From contig NZ_JBJYIN010000006.1 of assembly GCF_046237015.1 (NCBI RefSeq), positions 62,001 to 126,000 of the forward strand: 64,000 nt of DNA. The letters run 5' to 3'. Positions 54,295 through 62,856 of the stretch are shown piece after piece (the first letter of the stretch is position 1; the number at the start of each line of letters is the position of its first letter). The DNA comes from JBJYIN01 sp046237015 (GTDB lineage Bacteria; Pseudomonadota; Gammaproteobacteria; Enterobacterales; Enterobacteriaceae). The notes below the pieces were generated by a model. That model had not been told where the DNA came from, ran no database searches, and saw only the letters and a list, made by a program, of their open reading frames with translations. Position numbers and translations under genes: made by a program.

Positions 54295-55101
54295 ATGTAT
54301 CACGTCGTTGCTTCTGATTTAGATGGCACTCTGTTGTCGCCCGACCATACCCTATCGCCATATGCGAAAGAAACGCTCAGATTACTGACTGCGAAGGGCA
54401 TCCATTTTGTGTTCGCGACGGGACGGCACCATATGGATGTGGCGCAAATTCGCGACGGATTGGGGATTAGCGCGTTTATGATCACGTCTAACGGTGCTCG
54501 TGTACATAATACGCAAGGAGAGCTGATATTCAGTCACAATCTGGATCAGGATATTGCACGCGATTTGTATCACGTTGTGCACGATAATCCGGCGATGCTA
54601 ACGCACGTCTACCGTAATGATGACTGGTACATGAACCGCCGTCGGCCAGAAGAAGAACGCTTTTTTCAGGAATCGGTGTTCAAGTACAAGCTGTTCGAAC
54701 CGGGGCTATTGGAAACGGATGGAATCAGCAAAGTCTTTTTTACCTGTGATTCTCATGAACAGCTTTTGCCTCTGGAAGAGGCGATCAATGCGCGCTGGGG
54801 CGATCGTGTGAATGTGAGTTTTTCGACGTTAAGCTGTCTGGAAGTGATGGCGGGCGGGGTATCCAAAGGCCATGCGCTGGAACAGGTCGCGAAGATCATG
54901 GGTTTCTCACTCAAAGAATGTATCGCTTTCGGTGATGGCATGAATGACTATGAGATGCTGTCAATGGCGGGTAAAGGCTGCATTATGGCGAATGCGCATC
55001 AACGCCTGAAAGATATGTTGCCGGATCGGGAAGTGATCGGCACGAATGCTGATTCAGCTGTACCACATTACCTGCGAGACATGTATTTGTCAGGGCAATA
55101 A
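54295..55101 (+). CDS. yigL: sugar/pyridoxal phosphate phosphatase YigL
   Basis: A 268-residue Cof-type HAD phosphatase. Motif I is SDLDGTLLS, motif II region FATGRH, MITSNGARVH, the cap domain follows, and KGHALEQVAK with FGDGMNDYEMLS supplies motifs III and IV. It dephosphorylates sugar phosphates and pyridoxal phosphate and helps relieve glucose-phosphate stress. ATG 54295 matches the E. coli start, but GTG 54256 has a better ribosome site (GCGAGG) and would add 13 residues. Confidence 0.93.
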   Translation: MYHVVASDLDGTLLSPDHTLSPYAKETLRLLTAKGIHFVFATGRHHMDVAQIRDGLGISAFMITSNGARVHNTQGELIFSHNLDQDIARDLYHVVHDNPAMLTHVYRNDDWYMNRRRPEEERFFQESVFKYKLFEPGLLETDGISKVFFTCDSHEQLLPLEEAINARWGDRVNVSFSTLSCLEVMAGGVSKGHALEQVAKIMGFSLKECIAFGDGMNDYEMLSMAGKGCIMANAHQRLKDMLPDREVIGTNADSAVPHYLRDMYLSGQ

Positions 55102-55182
55102 GTTTGAAAGGATGCCTGTTTTTAAACGGAAAGGGATTTAAAAGAAAAAACTGAGCCTGGTGGGAAATCGTTCGAGCCTGTG
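55098..55182. repeat. left direct repeat flanking the Fic cassette
   Basis: 85 bp beginning at the yigL stop codon (ATAAGTTTGAAAGGA...) and ending TTCGAGCCTGTG. It recurs at 56498-56584 with about 80 of 87 aligned positions identical; the differences cluster at GATGCCTG versus GAATGTCAG and a run of three or four G. The two copies bracket the Fic gene and its promoter. Confidence 0.9.
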
Positions 55183-55262
55183 CATGAATAAGCGCTTGGC
55201 AATCTCTTCCAGAGAGAACGCGCAGTGACCTTCTTCGATTTATCACGTCGACGTCGATCAAA

Positions 55263-55344
55263 AACGTGTCGATATAATCTGTTTTTATCGACACGTTATG
55301 GCGATATGTTTATGGTATCGACATAAAATAAAAACGTGTCGATA
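55263..55344. promoter_or_regulatory. repeated 12-bp operator-like motif before the Fic gene
   Basis: AACGTGTCGATA occurs at 55263-55274, inverted at 55286-55297, and again at 55333-55344, all identical; an 8-base inverted partial copy (TATCGACA) is at 55316-55323. The first two form a perfect 12-bp inverted repeat. The last copy ends 20 bp before the Fic start. The array looks like an operator for an autoregulated gene. Confidence 0.65.
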
Positions 55345-55364
55345 AAAAGAAGGTTTTTAAGCCT

Positions 55365-56465
55365 ATGTCGTGGAATCCACATGAACCGTTTAATCAGCTT
55401 CCGAAACTTCCCCCTCAATGCGAGTTGATGGAGTCAATACCTGTACTGAAGTCTTGTATTAAGGCTCGGGCAGCGTTAGCAGAACTTAAGCAGGCAGGCG
55501 AACTTCTACCTAATCAAGGTTTATTGATTAATTTAATTCCGCTACTTGAAGCCAAAGATTCGTCTGAGATTGAAAATATTGTGACGACCTCGGATAAACT
55601 TTTTCAGTTTTCTCAAGAAGATAGCCAAGCTGATCCTGCAACAAAAGAAGCATTGCGCTACCGTACTGCACTTTATGATGGGTTTAAGTATTTGGGGCAA
55701 CGTCCACTCTGCATCTCTACTGCAATCAGCATTTGTAGCACATTGAAAAATGCAGATATAGACATCCGAAAAATTCCTGGGACGGCTTTGGTTAGTGGTG
55801 ATAACCGTATTGTTTACACGCCTCCAGTCGGAGAGGGAGTTATACGTGATTTACTCGGGAATTGGGAAAGCTTCATTCATGCGGATGATGATATCGATCC
55901 GCTCGTGAAGATGGCGATTGCACATTACCAGTTTGAGGCCATTCACCCGTTCCCTGATGGTAACGGTCGAACGGGGCGAATTCTTAATATTCTATTTCTG
56001 ATTGAAAAGAACCTGTTGACGCTGCCAATCCTTTATTTAAGCCGATTTATTGTGGCCCATAAATCCGAATATTATGAGCGGCTGCGTGATGTGACGGTCT
56101 CTGGTCATTGGGATGCATGGGTGATTTTTATGTTGGGTGCGGTAAAGGAAACAGCAAGCTGGACAACAGACAAGATCGCTGCGGTTCGAGCACTATTCGA
56201 TATTACCGCTTCCTATGTTCGAGAGTCATTACCGAAGCTCTACAGCCATGAATTAGTTGAAGTTATTTTTGAACAGCCCTATTGTCGTATAGCTAATCTA
56301 GTTGAAAAAGGCATTGCAAAACGTCAGTCTGCATCCACTTATCTGAAACAACTGTGTGACATTGGGATTCTTTATGAGATAGCGGTAGGGCGGGAGAAAT
56401 TATATGTCCACCCCAAGCTGATACAGCTCATGACAAAGGATGATAATACTATCCATCTATATTAA
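55365..56465 (+). CDS. Fic family protein (AMPylation domain, class II)
   Basis: A 366-residue protein with a Fic N-terminal domain, the catalytic Fic core with motif HPFPDGNGRTGR (His194 to Arg205) and a C-terminal winged-helix domain (RIANLVEKGIAKRQSASTYLKQL). Fic enzymes usually transfer AMP to a protein hydroxyl. The segment SSEIEN at 66-71 fits the inhibitory helix motif (S/T)xxxE(G/N), so Glu70 should keep the enzyme silent until released. No separate antitoxin gene is needed or seen. The gene lies alone between long direct repeats. Its A+T-rich sequence differs from the flanks, suggesting transfer. Target is unknown. Confidence 0.92.
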   Translation: MSWNPHEPFNQLPKLPPQCELMESIPVLKSCIKARAALAELKQAGELLPNQGLLINLIPLLEAKDSSEIENIVTTSDKLFQFSQEDSQADPATKEALRYRTALYDGFKYLGQRPLCISTAISICSTLKNADIDIRKIPGTALVSGDNRIVYTPPVGEGVIRDLLGNWESFIHADDDIDPLVKMAIAHYQFEAIHPFPDGNGRTGRILNILFLIEKNLLTLPILYLSRFIVAHKSEYYERLRDVTVSGHWDAWVIFMLGAVKETASWTTDKIAAVRALFDITASYVRESLPKLYSHELVEVIFEQPYCRIANLVEKGIAKRQSASTYLKQLCDIGILYEIAVGREKLYVHPKLIQLMTKDDNTIHLY

Positions 56466-56497
56466 ATATACCAGCGAGACAGGCTTTTTTCGGAACG

Positions 56498-56584
56498 ATA
56501 AGTTTGAAAGGAATGTCAGTTTTTAAACGGAAAGGGATTTAAAAGAAAAAACTGAGCCTGGTGGGGAAATCGTTCGAGCCTGTG
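56498..56584. repeat. right direct repeat flanking the Fic cassette
   Basis: An 87-bp copy of the repeat at 55098, beginning 32 bp after the Fic stop. Recombination between the copies would remove positions 55183-56584, leaving one repeat between yigL and glpT. Confidence 0.9.
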
Positions 56585-56639
56585 TACATCCAATTTGTCG
56601 TCGTGTTGTTAGCGGTTATTTATCTCTGATATGGAGAAA

Positions 56640-56661
56640 GACGGCGTCTGCTGACGCCGTC
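56640..56661 (-). terminator. terminator after glpT
   Basis: A perfect 9-bp stem GACGGCGTC/GACGCCGTC with loop TGCT lies 23 bp after the glpT stop and is followed on the minus strand by TTTCTCC. Confidence 0.75.
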
Positions 56662-56684
56662 TGATGGACGTTAACGTTCACGAC

Positions 56685-58034
56685 TTACGCGCGTTGGGCT
56701 AACTCTTCTTTATGTTTTTTCTCGCTTAACATAACGACGACCAGTAGCAGTACCGCCAGTATGCTACCGCCGATCATCACCATAAAGCCGCCATCCCAGC
56801 CGAAGAAATCGACGGTATAACCTACGATGGCGCTAGCGGCAACGGAGCCGCCAAGATAACCGAACAGACCGGTAAAGCCTGCGGCGGTTCCCGCTGCTTT
56901 TTTCGGTGCCAGCTCCAGAGCATGGAGACCAATTAGCATAACCGGGCCGTAAATCAGGAAGCCGATAATAATCATACAAGCCATATCGACGTGCGGGTTA
57001 CCTGCCGGATTCATCCAATAAACAATGGTGGCAATGGTGACCAGTATCATGAAGAAGACACCCGTCGCTCCACGGTTACCCTTGAAGACCTTATCTGACA
57101 TCCAACCGCAGATTAGCGTACCGGGAATGCCCGCATATTCGTAGAGGAAATAAGCCCAGGATGATTTATCCAGAGCAAAGTGCTTCACCTCTTTGAGATA
57201 AGTGGGTGACCAATCAAGAATACCGTAGCGCAACAGGTAAACGAATACGTTGGCAATGGCGATATACCACAGCAATTTATTCGGGAAAACGTATTGCATG
57301 AAGATTTGCTTGGCAGTCAGTTCCTCTTCTGCTTTTTCATCATAATCAACAGGATAGTCATTTTTATATTCTTCGATAGGCGGCAAACCACAGGACTGTG
57401 GTGTGTCACGCATCAAAGCAAATGCGATCAGTGCAACGACAATAGCGGCAAATGCCGGCATGTATAACGCGGCTTTCCAATCGTTAAACCAGGCCATACC
57501 CAGTAGGAACAGCAGCGGCGGTAGTCCACCCCCTACGTTGTGCGCACAGTTCCAAATCGAAACGATCCCACCACGTTCTTTTTGTGACCACCAGTGAACC
57601 ATCGTACGTCCACACGGCGGCCATCCCATTCCCTGAAACCAACCACACAGGAATAAGAGAACGAACATGATCGCGATGCTGGATGTTGCCCAAGGGACAA
57701 AGCCCATGAATAACATCACGGCGGCGGCCAGAATTAATCCTGCGGGTAGAAAGACACGCGGATTCGAACGATCGGATACCGAGCCCATGATGAATTTGGA
57801 AAAACCATAGGCGATAGAGATCCCGGACAGCGCGAAACCGAGATCGCCACGGGAAAAGCCTTGCTCTATCAGGTAAGGCATCGCCAGTGTGAAATTTTTA
57901 CGAACGAGGTAGTAGGCTGCGTAGCCAAAGAATATTCCCATGAAAATCTGCCAGCGTAGGCGGCGATAAACAGGGTCAATGTTATTTTCCGCTATTCGCG
58001 GCTGGTGGGCGGCGGGCCTAAAAATGCTCAGCAT
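56685..58034 (-). CDS. glpT: glycerol-3-phosphate transporter GlpT
   Basis: A 449-residue inner-membrane antiporter (glycerol-3-phosphate in, phosphate out) of the organophosphate:phosphate antiporter family. It has 12 membrane segments, the N-terminal block RLRWQIFMGIFFGYAAYYLVRKNF with a substrate-binding Arg, and GWFQGMGWPPCGRTMVHWW near residue 140. The start at 58034 (MLSIFRP) has GGAG 7 nt upstream; a longer frame begins 30 bp earlier. E. coli has glpQ after glpT; here a terminator follows and glpQ is absent. Confidence 0.95.
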   Translation of the reverse strand: MLSIFRPAAHQPRIAENNIDPVYRRLRWQIFMGIFFGYAAYYLVRKNFTLAMPYLIEQGFSRGDLGFALSGISIAYGFSKFIMGSVSDRSNPRVFLPAGLILAAAVMLFMGFVPWATSSIAIMFVLLFLCGWFQGMGWPPCGRTMVHWWSQKERGGIVSIWNCAHNVGGGLPPLLFLLGMAWFNDWKAALYMPAFAAIVVALIAFALMRDTPQSCGLPPIEEYKNDYPVDYDEKAEEELTAKQIFMQYVFPNKLLWYIAIANVFVYLLRYGILDWSPTYLKEVKHFALDKSSWAYFLYEYAGIPGTLICGWMSDKVFKGNRGATGVFFMILVTIATIVYWMNPAGNPHVDMACMIIIGFLIYGPVMLIGLHALELAPKKAAGTAAGFTGLFGYLGGSVAASAIVGYTVDFFGWDGGFMVMIGGSILAVLLLVVVMLSEKKHKEELAQRA

Positions 58035-58204
58035 AGATATCTCCAATGCGAAATAAAACGACAATTTATTGTTCTATTGCGAACGTGATTGTAGTGAGTA
58101 CATATGTTGTTATCTGTGATTCAAAACCCAAATGTTACGGTTTTATGACGTGGTAACATTTTTTGGGAGCATGTTAACAAAAGTGAGTGAATAATAATCC
58201 TTAT

Positions 58205-58226
58205 TTTAGTGACTCAAGTCACGTTT
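58205..58226. promoter_or_regulatory. CRP site between glpT and glpABC
   Basis: TTTAGTGACTCAAGTCACGTTT has symmetrical half-sites AGTGA and TCACG six bases apart. It lies in the 307-bp gap between the divergent genes, where cAMP-CRP control is known in E. coli. GlpR operators are expected too, but I found no convincing match; the best region is 58170-58190. Confidence 0.7.
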
Positions 58227-58341
58227 ATGGTTTTATTTGGTTCTGTTATTTTCGTTTTTTGCTCGTTTTTGCTCTCTATCAAACATTAACCTTATCTTTT
58301 GTGTCCCAATAACAACATAAATGAGCGTCTAAGGTGGGATC

Positions 58342-60012
58342 ATGATGCAAAAGAATAGGGCTCACCGGGAAACTGATGTTGTTATCATTGGTGGTGGTGC
58401 GACGGGGGCGGGTATCGCGCGTGATTGTGCATTACGTGGGTTGCATTGCCTCTTATTAGAACGTCACGACATTGCGACCGGGGCGACCGGGCGCAATCAT
58501 GGCTTGCTGCATAGCGGTGCGCGTTATGCCGTAACCGATGGCGAATCCGCGCGTGAGTGTATTGAAGAAAATACGATCCTCCGCCGCATCGCTCGTCATT
58601 GTATTGAACCTACCGATGGATTGTTCCTTACTCTCCCCGAGGATGACCTTGCCTGGCAACGCCAGTTCATTACCGCATGTCAACAAGCGGGTATCAATGC
58701 ACAGGCGATTGACCCGAAAGAAGCATTACAACTGGAACCTGCTGCTAATCCGACCATGATTGGCGCAGTGCGGGTGCCTGATGGGACCGTCGATCCGTTC
58801 AGGTTAACCACTGCCAATATGATTGATGCTTGTGAGCATGGGGCGAGTGTCCTGACCTATCATGAAGTGATTGGTTTGATCCGTCAGGGCGACAGAATTA
58901 TTGGTGTGCGCGTTTTCGACCATAAAAACAGGGTCGAATCAGAAATTTACGCGCAGATTGTCGTTAATGCGGCGGGGATTTGGGGGCAACATATTGCTGA
59001 ATATGCCGATCTGCGCGTTCGTATGTTCCCGGCCAAAGGCGCGTTGCTAATTTTAGGGCATCGCATTAACAACATGGTAATTAACCGTTGCCGTAAGCCA
59101 GCCGATGCCGACATTTTGGTGCCGGGCGACACCATTTCCCTTATTGGTACAACGTCAACCCGCGTGGACTATGACCAAATTGATAACATGATGGTGACGC
59201 CAGCTGAGGTCGATATCCTGATCCGTGAAGGTAGCATGCTCGCGCCGAAACTGGCTTCGACGCGTATTTTGCGTGCCTATGCAGGGGTTCGTCCGTTGGT
59301 GGCAAGCGATGATGATCCGACCGGGCGCAGTGTGAGTCGCGGCATTGTGCTGCTGGATCATGCCAGTCGTGATGGGTTGGAAGGATTTCTCACCATTACC
59401 GGCGGTAAGTTGATGACTTATCGGCTGATGGCCGAATGGGCCACGGATAAAATTTGTGAAAAGCTGGGCCTCCAGGTCGCTTGTTCAACGGCGCAGCGGC
59501 CGCTTCCGGGTTCTGAACCCGCCTCAGAAAATCAACCGTCGATACGCTCCTCGATAAAACACGACAAGGACAAGACACTGTCTGCACCGCTACGTGGCTC
59601 TGCTATTTATCGCCATGGTGAGCGCGCCGGGCGTTTGTTTTCCGGTGAACGTTTAGATAACAGTCTGGTTTGTGAATGCGAGGCGGTTACCGCCGGTGAA
59701 GTGCGCTATGCGGTGGAATCACTACAGGTAAACAACCTGATTGATTTGCGCCGTCGTACCCGCGTGGGAATGGGGACATGTCAGGGGGAACTGTGTGCGT
59801 GTCGTGCCGCCGGTTTATTGTGTCGGTTAGGGCAATCAACGCCGGAGCAATCCATTAACCAACTCAGTCAGTTCTTGAATGAACGCTGGAAAGGCATTCG
59901 CCCCGTTGCCTGGGGCAATACGCTGCGCGAAAGTGAATTTACCAATTGGGTATATCAAGGGTTGTGCGGTTTGACGGCCGACGATAACCAGGAGGAACAC
60001 GATGCGGTATGA
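58342..60012 (+). CDS. glpA: anaerobic glycerol-3-phosphate dehydrogenase subunit A
   Basis: A 556-residue FAD flavoprotein, the catalytic subunit of the anaerobic dehydrogenase that turns glycerol-3-phosphate into dihydroxyacetone phosphate. The dinucleotide-binding motif VVIIGGGATGAGIARD is at residues 13-28, followed by GATGRNHGLLHSGARYA. A C-terminal BFD-like [2Fe-2S] domain has cysteines in VCECEAVTAGEV and CQGELCACRAAG. A linker near 400-415 is longer than in E. coli. It overlaps glpB by 11 bp. Confidence 0.95.
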   Translation: MMQKNRAHRETDVVIIGGGATGAGIARDCALRGLHCLLLERHDIATGATGRNHGLLHSGARYAVTDGESARECIEENTILRRIARHCIEPTDGLFLTLPEDDLAWQRQFITACQQAGINAQAIDPKEALQLEPAANPTMIGAVRVPDGTVDPFRLTTANMIDACEHGASVLTYHEVIGLIRQGDRIIGVRVFDHKNRVESEIYAQIVVNAAGIWGQHIAEYADLRVRMFPAKGALLILGHRINNMVINRCRKPADADILVPGDTISLIGTTSTRVDYDQIDNMMVTPAEVDILIREGSMLAPKLASTRILRAYAGVRPLVASDDDPTGRSVSRGIVLLDHASRDGLEGFLTITGGKLMTYRLMAEWATDKICEKLGLQVACSTAQRPLPGSEPASENQPSIRSSIKHDKDKTLSAPLRGSAIYRHGERAGRLFSGERLDNSLVCECEAVTAGEVRYAVESLQVNNLIDLRRRTRVGMGTCQGELCACRAAGLLCRLGQSTPEQSINQLSQFLNERWKGIRPVAWGNTLRESEFTNWVYQGLCGLTADDNQEEHDAV

Positions 60013-61264
60013 CGTAGTCATTATTGGCGGCGGGCTGGCAGGATTAACCTGCGGTATCCGGCTATCTGAAGCGGGAAAACGTTGCGCTATCGTTAGCGCC
60101 GGACAAAGTGCGCTGCATTTCTCTTCTGGTGCGTTGGATTTGCTCTCTTGTCTGCCGGATGGTCGTGCGGTGAGTCATCCCTTGACGGCATTGACTGAGC
60201 TGGCTCGTCTGGCACCCCGTCACCCTTATTCTCTTATCGGCGCTGAGCGTATTGTGACCCTGTTACCGGAAGCGGAAGCGCTACTCAACCGTTCCAGTAT
60301 CGTGATGCGTGGGGATTACCAACAGAACCATCAACGTATGACGCCGCTTGGTAAATTCCGTCCTTGCTGGCTGAGCCCTATCGATAGCGTGACCTGCGGC
60401 TATGGTGAAGAATTGGGATGGCAAAGTCCGCTGGTTGTTGGCATTGATGGTTTTCTCGATTTTCAATCCCGCATTGTGGCGGGTGCGTTACAAGAACAGG
60501 GTATTGCCGCGCGTAGCGACGACCTGAAACTCTCTATTTTGGATCCATTACGTCGCAATCCCAGTGAGTTCCGCTCCGTTAACATTGCCCGGGTGTTAGA
60601 TAATCCGGCGAATCTGAGCGTGCTAATCGATGAACTGACCACTCTGGCTAGCGGCAATAACGCGGTGATCATGCCAGCTTGTCTGGGGCTGGAGAGTTCG
60701 GAACTGATGACGGCACTCCATCAAGCGCTGGGTAAACCGGTGTTGCTGTTGCCTACGTTGCCACCATCGCTACTGGGGCTACGCCTGTATCAGTCACTTT
60801 CCCGCCGTTTTCGCCAATTGGGCGGTATGGTCATGCCCGGCGATCGTGTGGTGCGAGCCGATCTGAAAACTGATGGTGTATCGCTGTACACTCACAACCA
60901 TGGCGATATTCCGCTACGGACGACGCAGGTGGTGTTAGCGAGTGGCAGCTATTTCAGCAATGGTTTGGTGGCAGAGTTTGATCAGATTAAAGAACCTATT
61001 TTTGGTCTGGATGTGCGTTTCGATACTCGCCGTGAATGCTGGAGCCAGCAAGCGGTCTTTGCTGCTCAGCCCTACATGCAATTTGGTGTGATGACGGATG
61101 AAAGGTTGAGACCGGCTATTGACGGGAAAACGGTGGATAACCTGTATGCCATTGGCGCGGTATTGGAAGGATTTGATCCGATAGTTCAAGGGTGTGGTGC
61201 TGGCGTATCCATGCTCAGTGCACTGTATGTCGCTGACCAGATACTGAAGGAGAGCAACCCATGA
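60002..61264 (+). CDS. glpB: anaerobic glycerol-3-phosphate dehydrogenase subunit B
   Basis: A 420-residue flavoprotein with the N-terminal motif VVIIGGGLAGLTCGIRL, LHFSSGALDLLSCLPDG and a C-terminal FDPIVQGCGAGVSMLSALYVA. It binds FMN and links GlpA to the membrane subunit. AACCAGGAGGAACACG before the start gives a strong ribosome site inside the glpA end. Confidence 0.95.
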   Translation: MRYDVVIIGGGLAGLTCGIRLSEAGKRCAIVSAGQSALHFSSGALDLLSCLPDGRAVSHPLTALTELARLAPRHPYSLIGAERIVTLLPEAEALLNRSSIVMRGDYQQNHQRMTPLGKFRPCWLSPIDSVTCGYGEELGWQSPLVVGIDGFLDFQSRIVAGALQEQGIAARSDDLKLSILDPLRRNPSEFRSVNIARVLDNPANLSVLIDELTTLASGNNAVIMPACLGLESSELMTALHQALGKPVLLLPTLPPSLLGLRLYQSLSRRFRQLGGMVMPGDRVVRADLKTDGVSLYTHNHGDIPLRTTQVVLASGSYFSNGLVAEFDQIKEPIFGLDVRFDTRRECWSQQAVFAAQPYMQFGVMTDERLRPAIDGKTVDNLYAIGAVLEGFDPIVQGCGAGVSMLSALYVADQILKESNP

Positions 61265-62466
61265 GTCTGCTTACCGATAACAGTTTTGAGAATTGCATCA
61301 AATGTACGGTCTGTACCACTTACTGCCCGGTATCACGAGTAAACCCTTTGTATCCTGGGCCTAAGCAGGCGGGGCCGGATGGTGAGCGTCTGCGCCGGAA
61401 AGACCCGGCCCTATACGATGAAGCGCTGAAATATTGTACCAACTGCAAACGTTGCGAAGTCGCGTGTCCTTCAGATGTGAAAATCGGTGACATCATTCAG
61501 CGAGCGAAAGCTAATCATAGTGAGCATAAACCGACATTACGTGACGCCATTTTGAGTCATACCGATTTTATGGGAACGGTGTCGACGCCGTTTGCGCCAT
61601 TAATCAATACGGCAACCAGCTTGAAACCTGTGCGTCAGCTATTGGATAAGGCGCTGAAAATCGATCACCGTCGTCAACTGCCGAAGTATTCCTTTGGGAC
61701 GTTTCGCCGCTGGTATCATCAGCAGGCGGCGCAACAGCAGCGTTATGAAGAGCAAATTGCTTATTTTCATGGTTGTTATGTCAATTATAACCATCCGCAG
61801 CTAGGAAAAGATCTGATCCGGGTCTTTAACGCCATGGATATTGGCGTGCAGTTGTTAAACAAAGAGAAGTGCTGTGGCGTGCCGTTAATTGCTAATGGCT
61901 TCCATGAGCAGGCGCGTAAGCAGGCGCGGGTGAATATCCGTTCGTTAGATGAAAGCATCAACGGCAAATCGATTCCGGTTGTGGCGACATCATCCAGTTG
62001 TACCTTTACGCTACGCGATGAATACCCGCATTTGCTGGGGATTGATAATGCGAGCGTTCGCGAAGGTATTGAGTTGGTGACTCGTCGGCTTTATCGGTTA
62101 TTAGAAGAGGAAGGCCGCTCCCTGCCATTACGTCCACTCTCGTTACGTGTGGCCTATCACACGCCATGTCATTTGGAGCGCATGGGATGGACGGCTTATA
62201 CGCTAGCGTTGCTGCAACGTATCCCCGGTATTGAACTGATCGTTCTGGATTCGCAGTGCTGTGGAATTGCGGGAACCTATGGGTTTAAAAAGGAAAATTA
62301 CACAACCGCGCAGGGGATCGGTGCGCCATTGTTTCGTCAGATAGAGGAAAGCGGTGTGGATGTGGTGGTGACGGATTGCGAAACCTGTAAGTGGCAAATT
62401 GAGATGTCCACCAGTAAACCTTGTGAGCATCCCATCACGCTGTTGGCTCGAGCGTTAGATGAATAA
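61261..62466 (+). CDS. glpC: anaerobic glycerol-3-phosphate dehydrogenase subunit C
   Basis: A 401-residue iron-sulfur subunit that docks the GlpAB dimer to the membrane and passes electrons to menaquinone. Two [4Fe-4S] motifs, CIKCTVCTTYCP and CTNCKRCEVACP, lie in the first 75 residues. Two cysteine-rich CCG-type motifs follow (KCCGVPL and QCCGIAGTYGF). It overlaps glpB by 4 bp and ends the operon. Confidence 0.95.
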   Translation: MSLLTDNSFENCIKCTVCTTYCPVSRVNPLYPGPKQAGPDGERLRRKDPALYDEALKYCTNCKRCEVACPSDVKIGDIIQRAKANHSEHKPTLRDAILSHTDFMGTVSTPFAPLINTATSLKPVRQLLDKALKIDHRRQLPKYSFGTFRRWYHQQAAQQQRYEEQIAYFHGCYVNYNHPQLGKDLIRVFNAMDIGVQLLNKEKCCGVPLIANGFHEQARKQARVNIRSLDESINGKSIPVVATSSSCTFTLRDEYPHLLGIDNASVREGIELVTRRLYRLLEEEGRSLPLRPLSLRVAYHTPCHLERMGWTAYTLALLQRIPGIELIVLDSQCCGIAGTYGFKKENYTTAQGIGAPLFRQIEESGVDVVVTDCETCKWQIEMSTSKPCEHPITLLARALDE

Positions 62467-62467
62467 G

Positions 62468-62490
62468 GTTCGTAACGAGCGAACGTTATT
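62468..62490 (+). terminator. weak hairpin after glpC
   Basis: GTTCG/CGAAC with a 7-nt loop lies just after the glpC stop, followed by GTTATTTTT. The short stem makes it a modest terminator. Confidence 0.45.
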
Positions 62491-62535
62491 TTTCTATGTT
62501 GTGGGATATGTCTATCGAGTGTGTAAAAAAAACAC

Positions 62536-62569
62536 TTTACAGACGCGAATGATAATGATTATTATTGTC
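62536..62569 (+). promoter_or_regulatory. Fur box and promoter of ryhB
   Basis: GATAATGATTATTATTGTC at 62551-62569 matches 16 of 19 positions of the Fur consensus GATAATGATAATCATTATC. It overlaps a likely -10 (TATTAT, 62560-62565), placed 18 bp after a -35 TTTACA (62536-62541). Start of transcription is predicted near 62572. Iron-loaded Fur would block it. Confidence 0.85.
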
Positions 62570-62571
62570 AT

Positions 62572-62745
62572 GCGTTCCGGGGAACCGCAAATATGGTCGG
62601 TGTGAGGTTATCGCAAATGGCGTTGTTTGAACGCGGTTTGTATTAACTGTACACCATTAACCACGCGGTTTTGCTGTGAAGGCACGACATTGCTCACATT
62701 GCTTCCAGTATTTATTTAGCCAGCTCGGGTGCTGGCTTTTTTTTT
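62572..62745 (+). ncRNA. ryhB: iron-stress small RNA RyhB
   Basis: The core GCACGACATTGCTCACATTG, continuing TTCCAGTA (62682-62708), is identical to the seed region of E. coli RyhB. It is followed by the terminator AGCCAGC-TCGGGT-GCTGGCT and T-run (62718-62745). RyhB with Hfq represses iron-using proteins when iron is scarce. The 5' end is placed from the Fur-box promoter and gives about 174 nt, against 90 nt in E. coli. A later promoter cannot be excluded, though none is evident. It lies next to a yhhW-type gene, as in E. coli. Confidence 0.9.
62593..62646 (+). CDS. possible 17-codon ORF in the ryhB 5' extension
   Basis: ATG at 62593 opens MVGVRLSQMALFERGLY and stops at TAA 62644-62646. GGGGAA stands 8 nt upstream and the predicted RNA start is 21 nt upstream, so translation is feasible. 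It would be Fur-repressed and on the same RNA as RyhB. Conservation was not tested and so short an ORF can arise by chance. Confidence 0.3.
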   Translation: MVGVRLSQMALFERGLY

Positions 62746-62856
62746 GCCTGTCACCAACTTGTTCGGATTTTTCGAACAGAGCGTTAAGTTTTTTACGCTA
62801 TCTTATTCTTCGCCTCCCGTTAGACTTTACTTATCGAAAACACGGGGACAGCGAAC

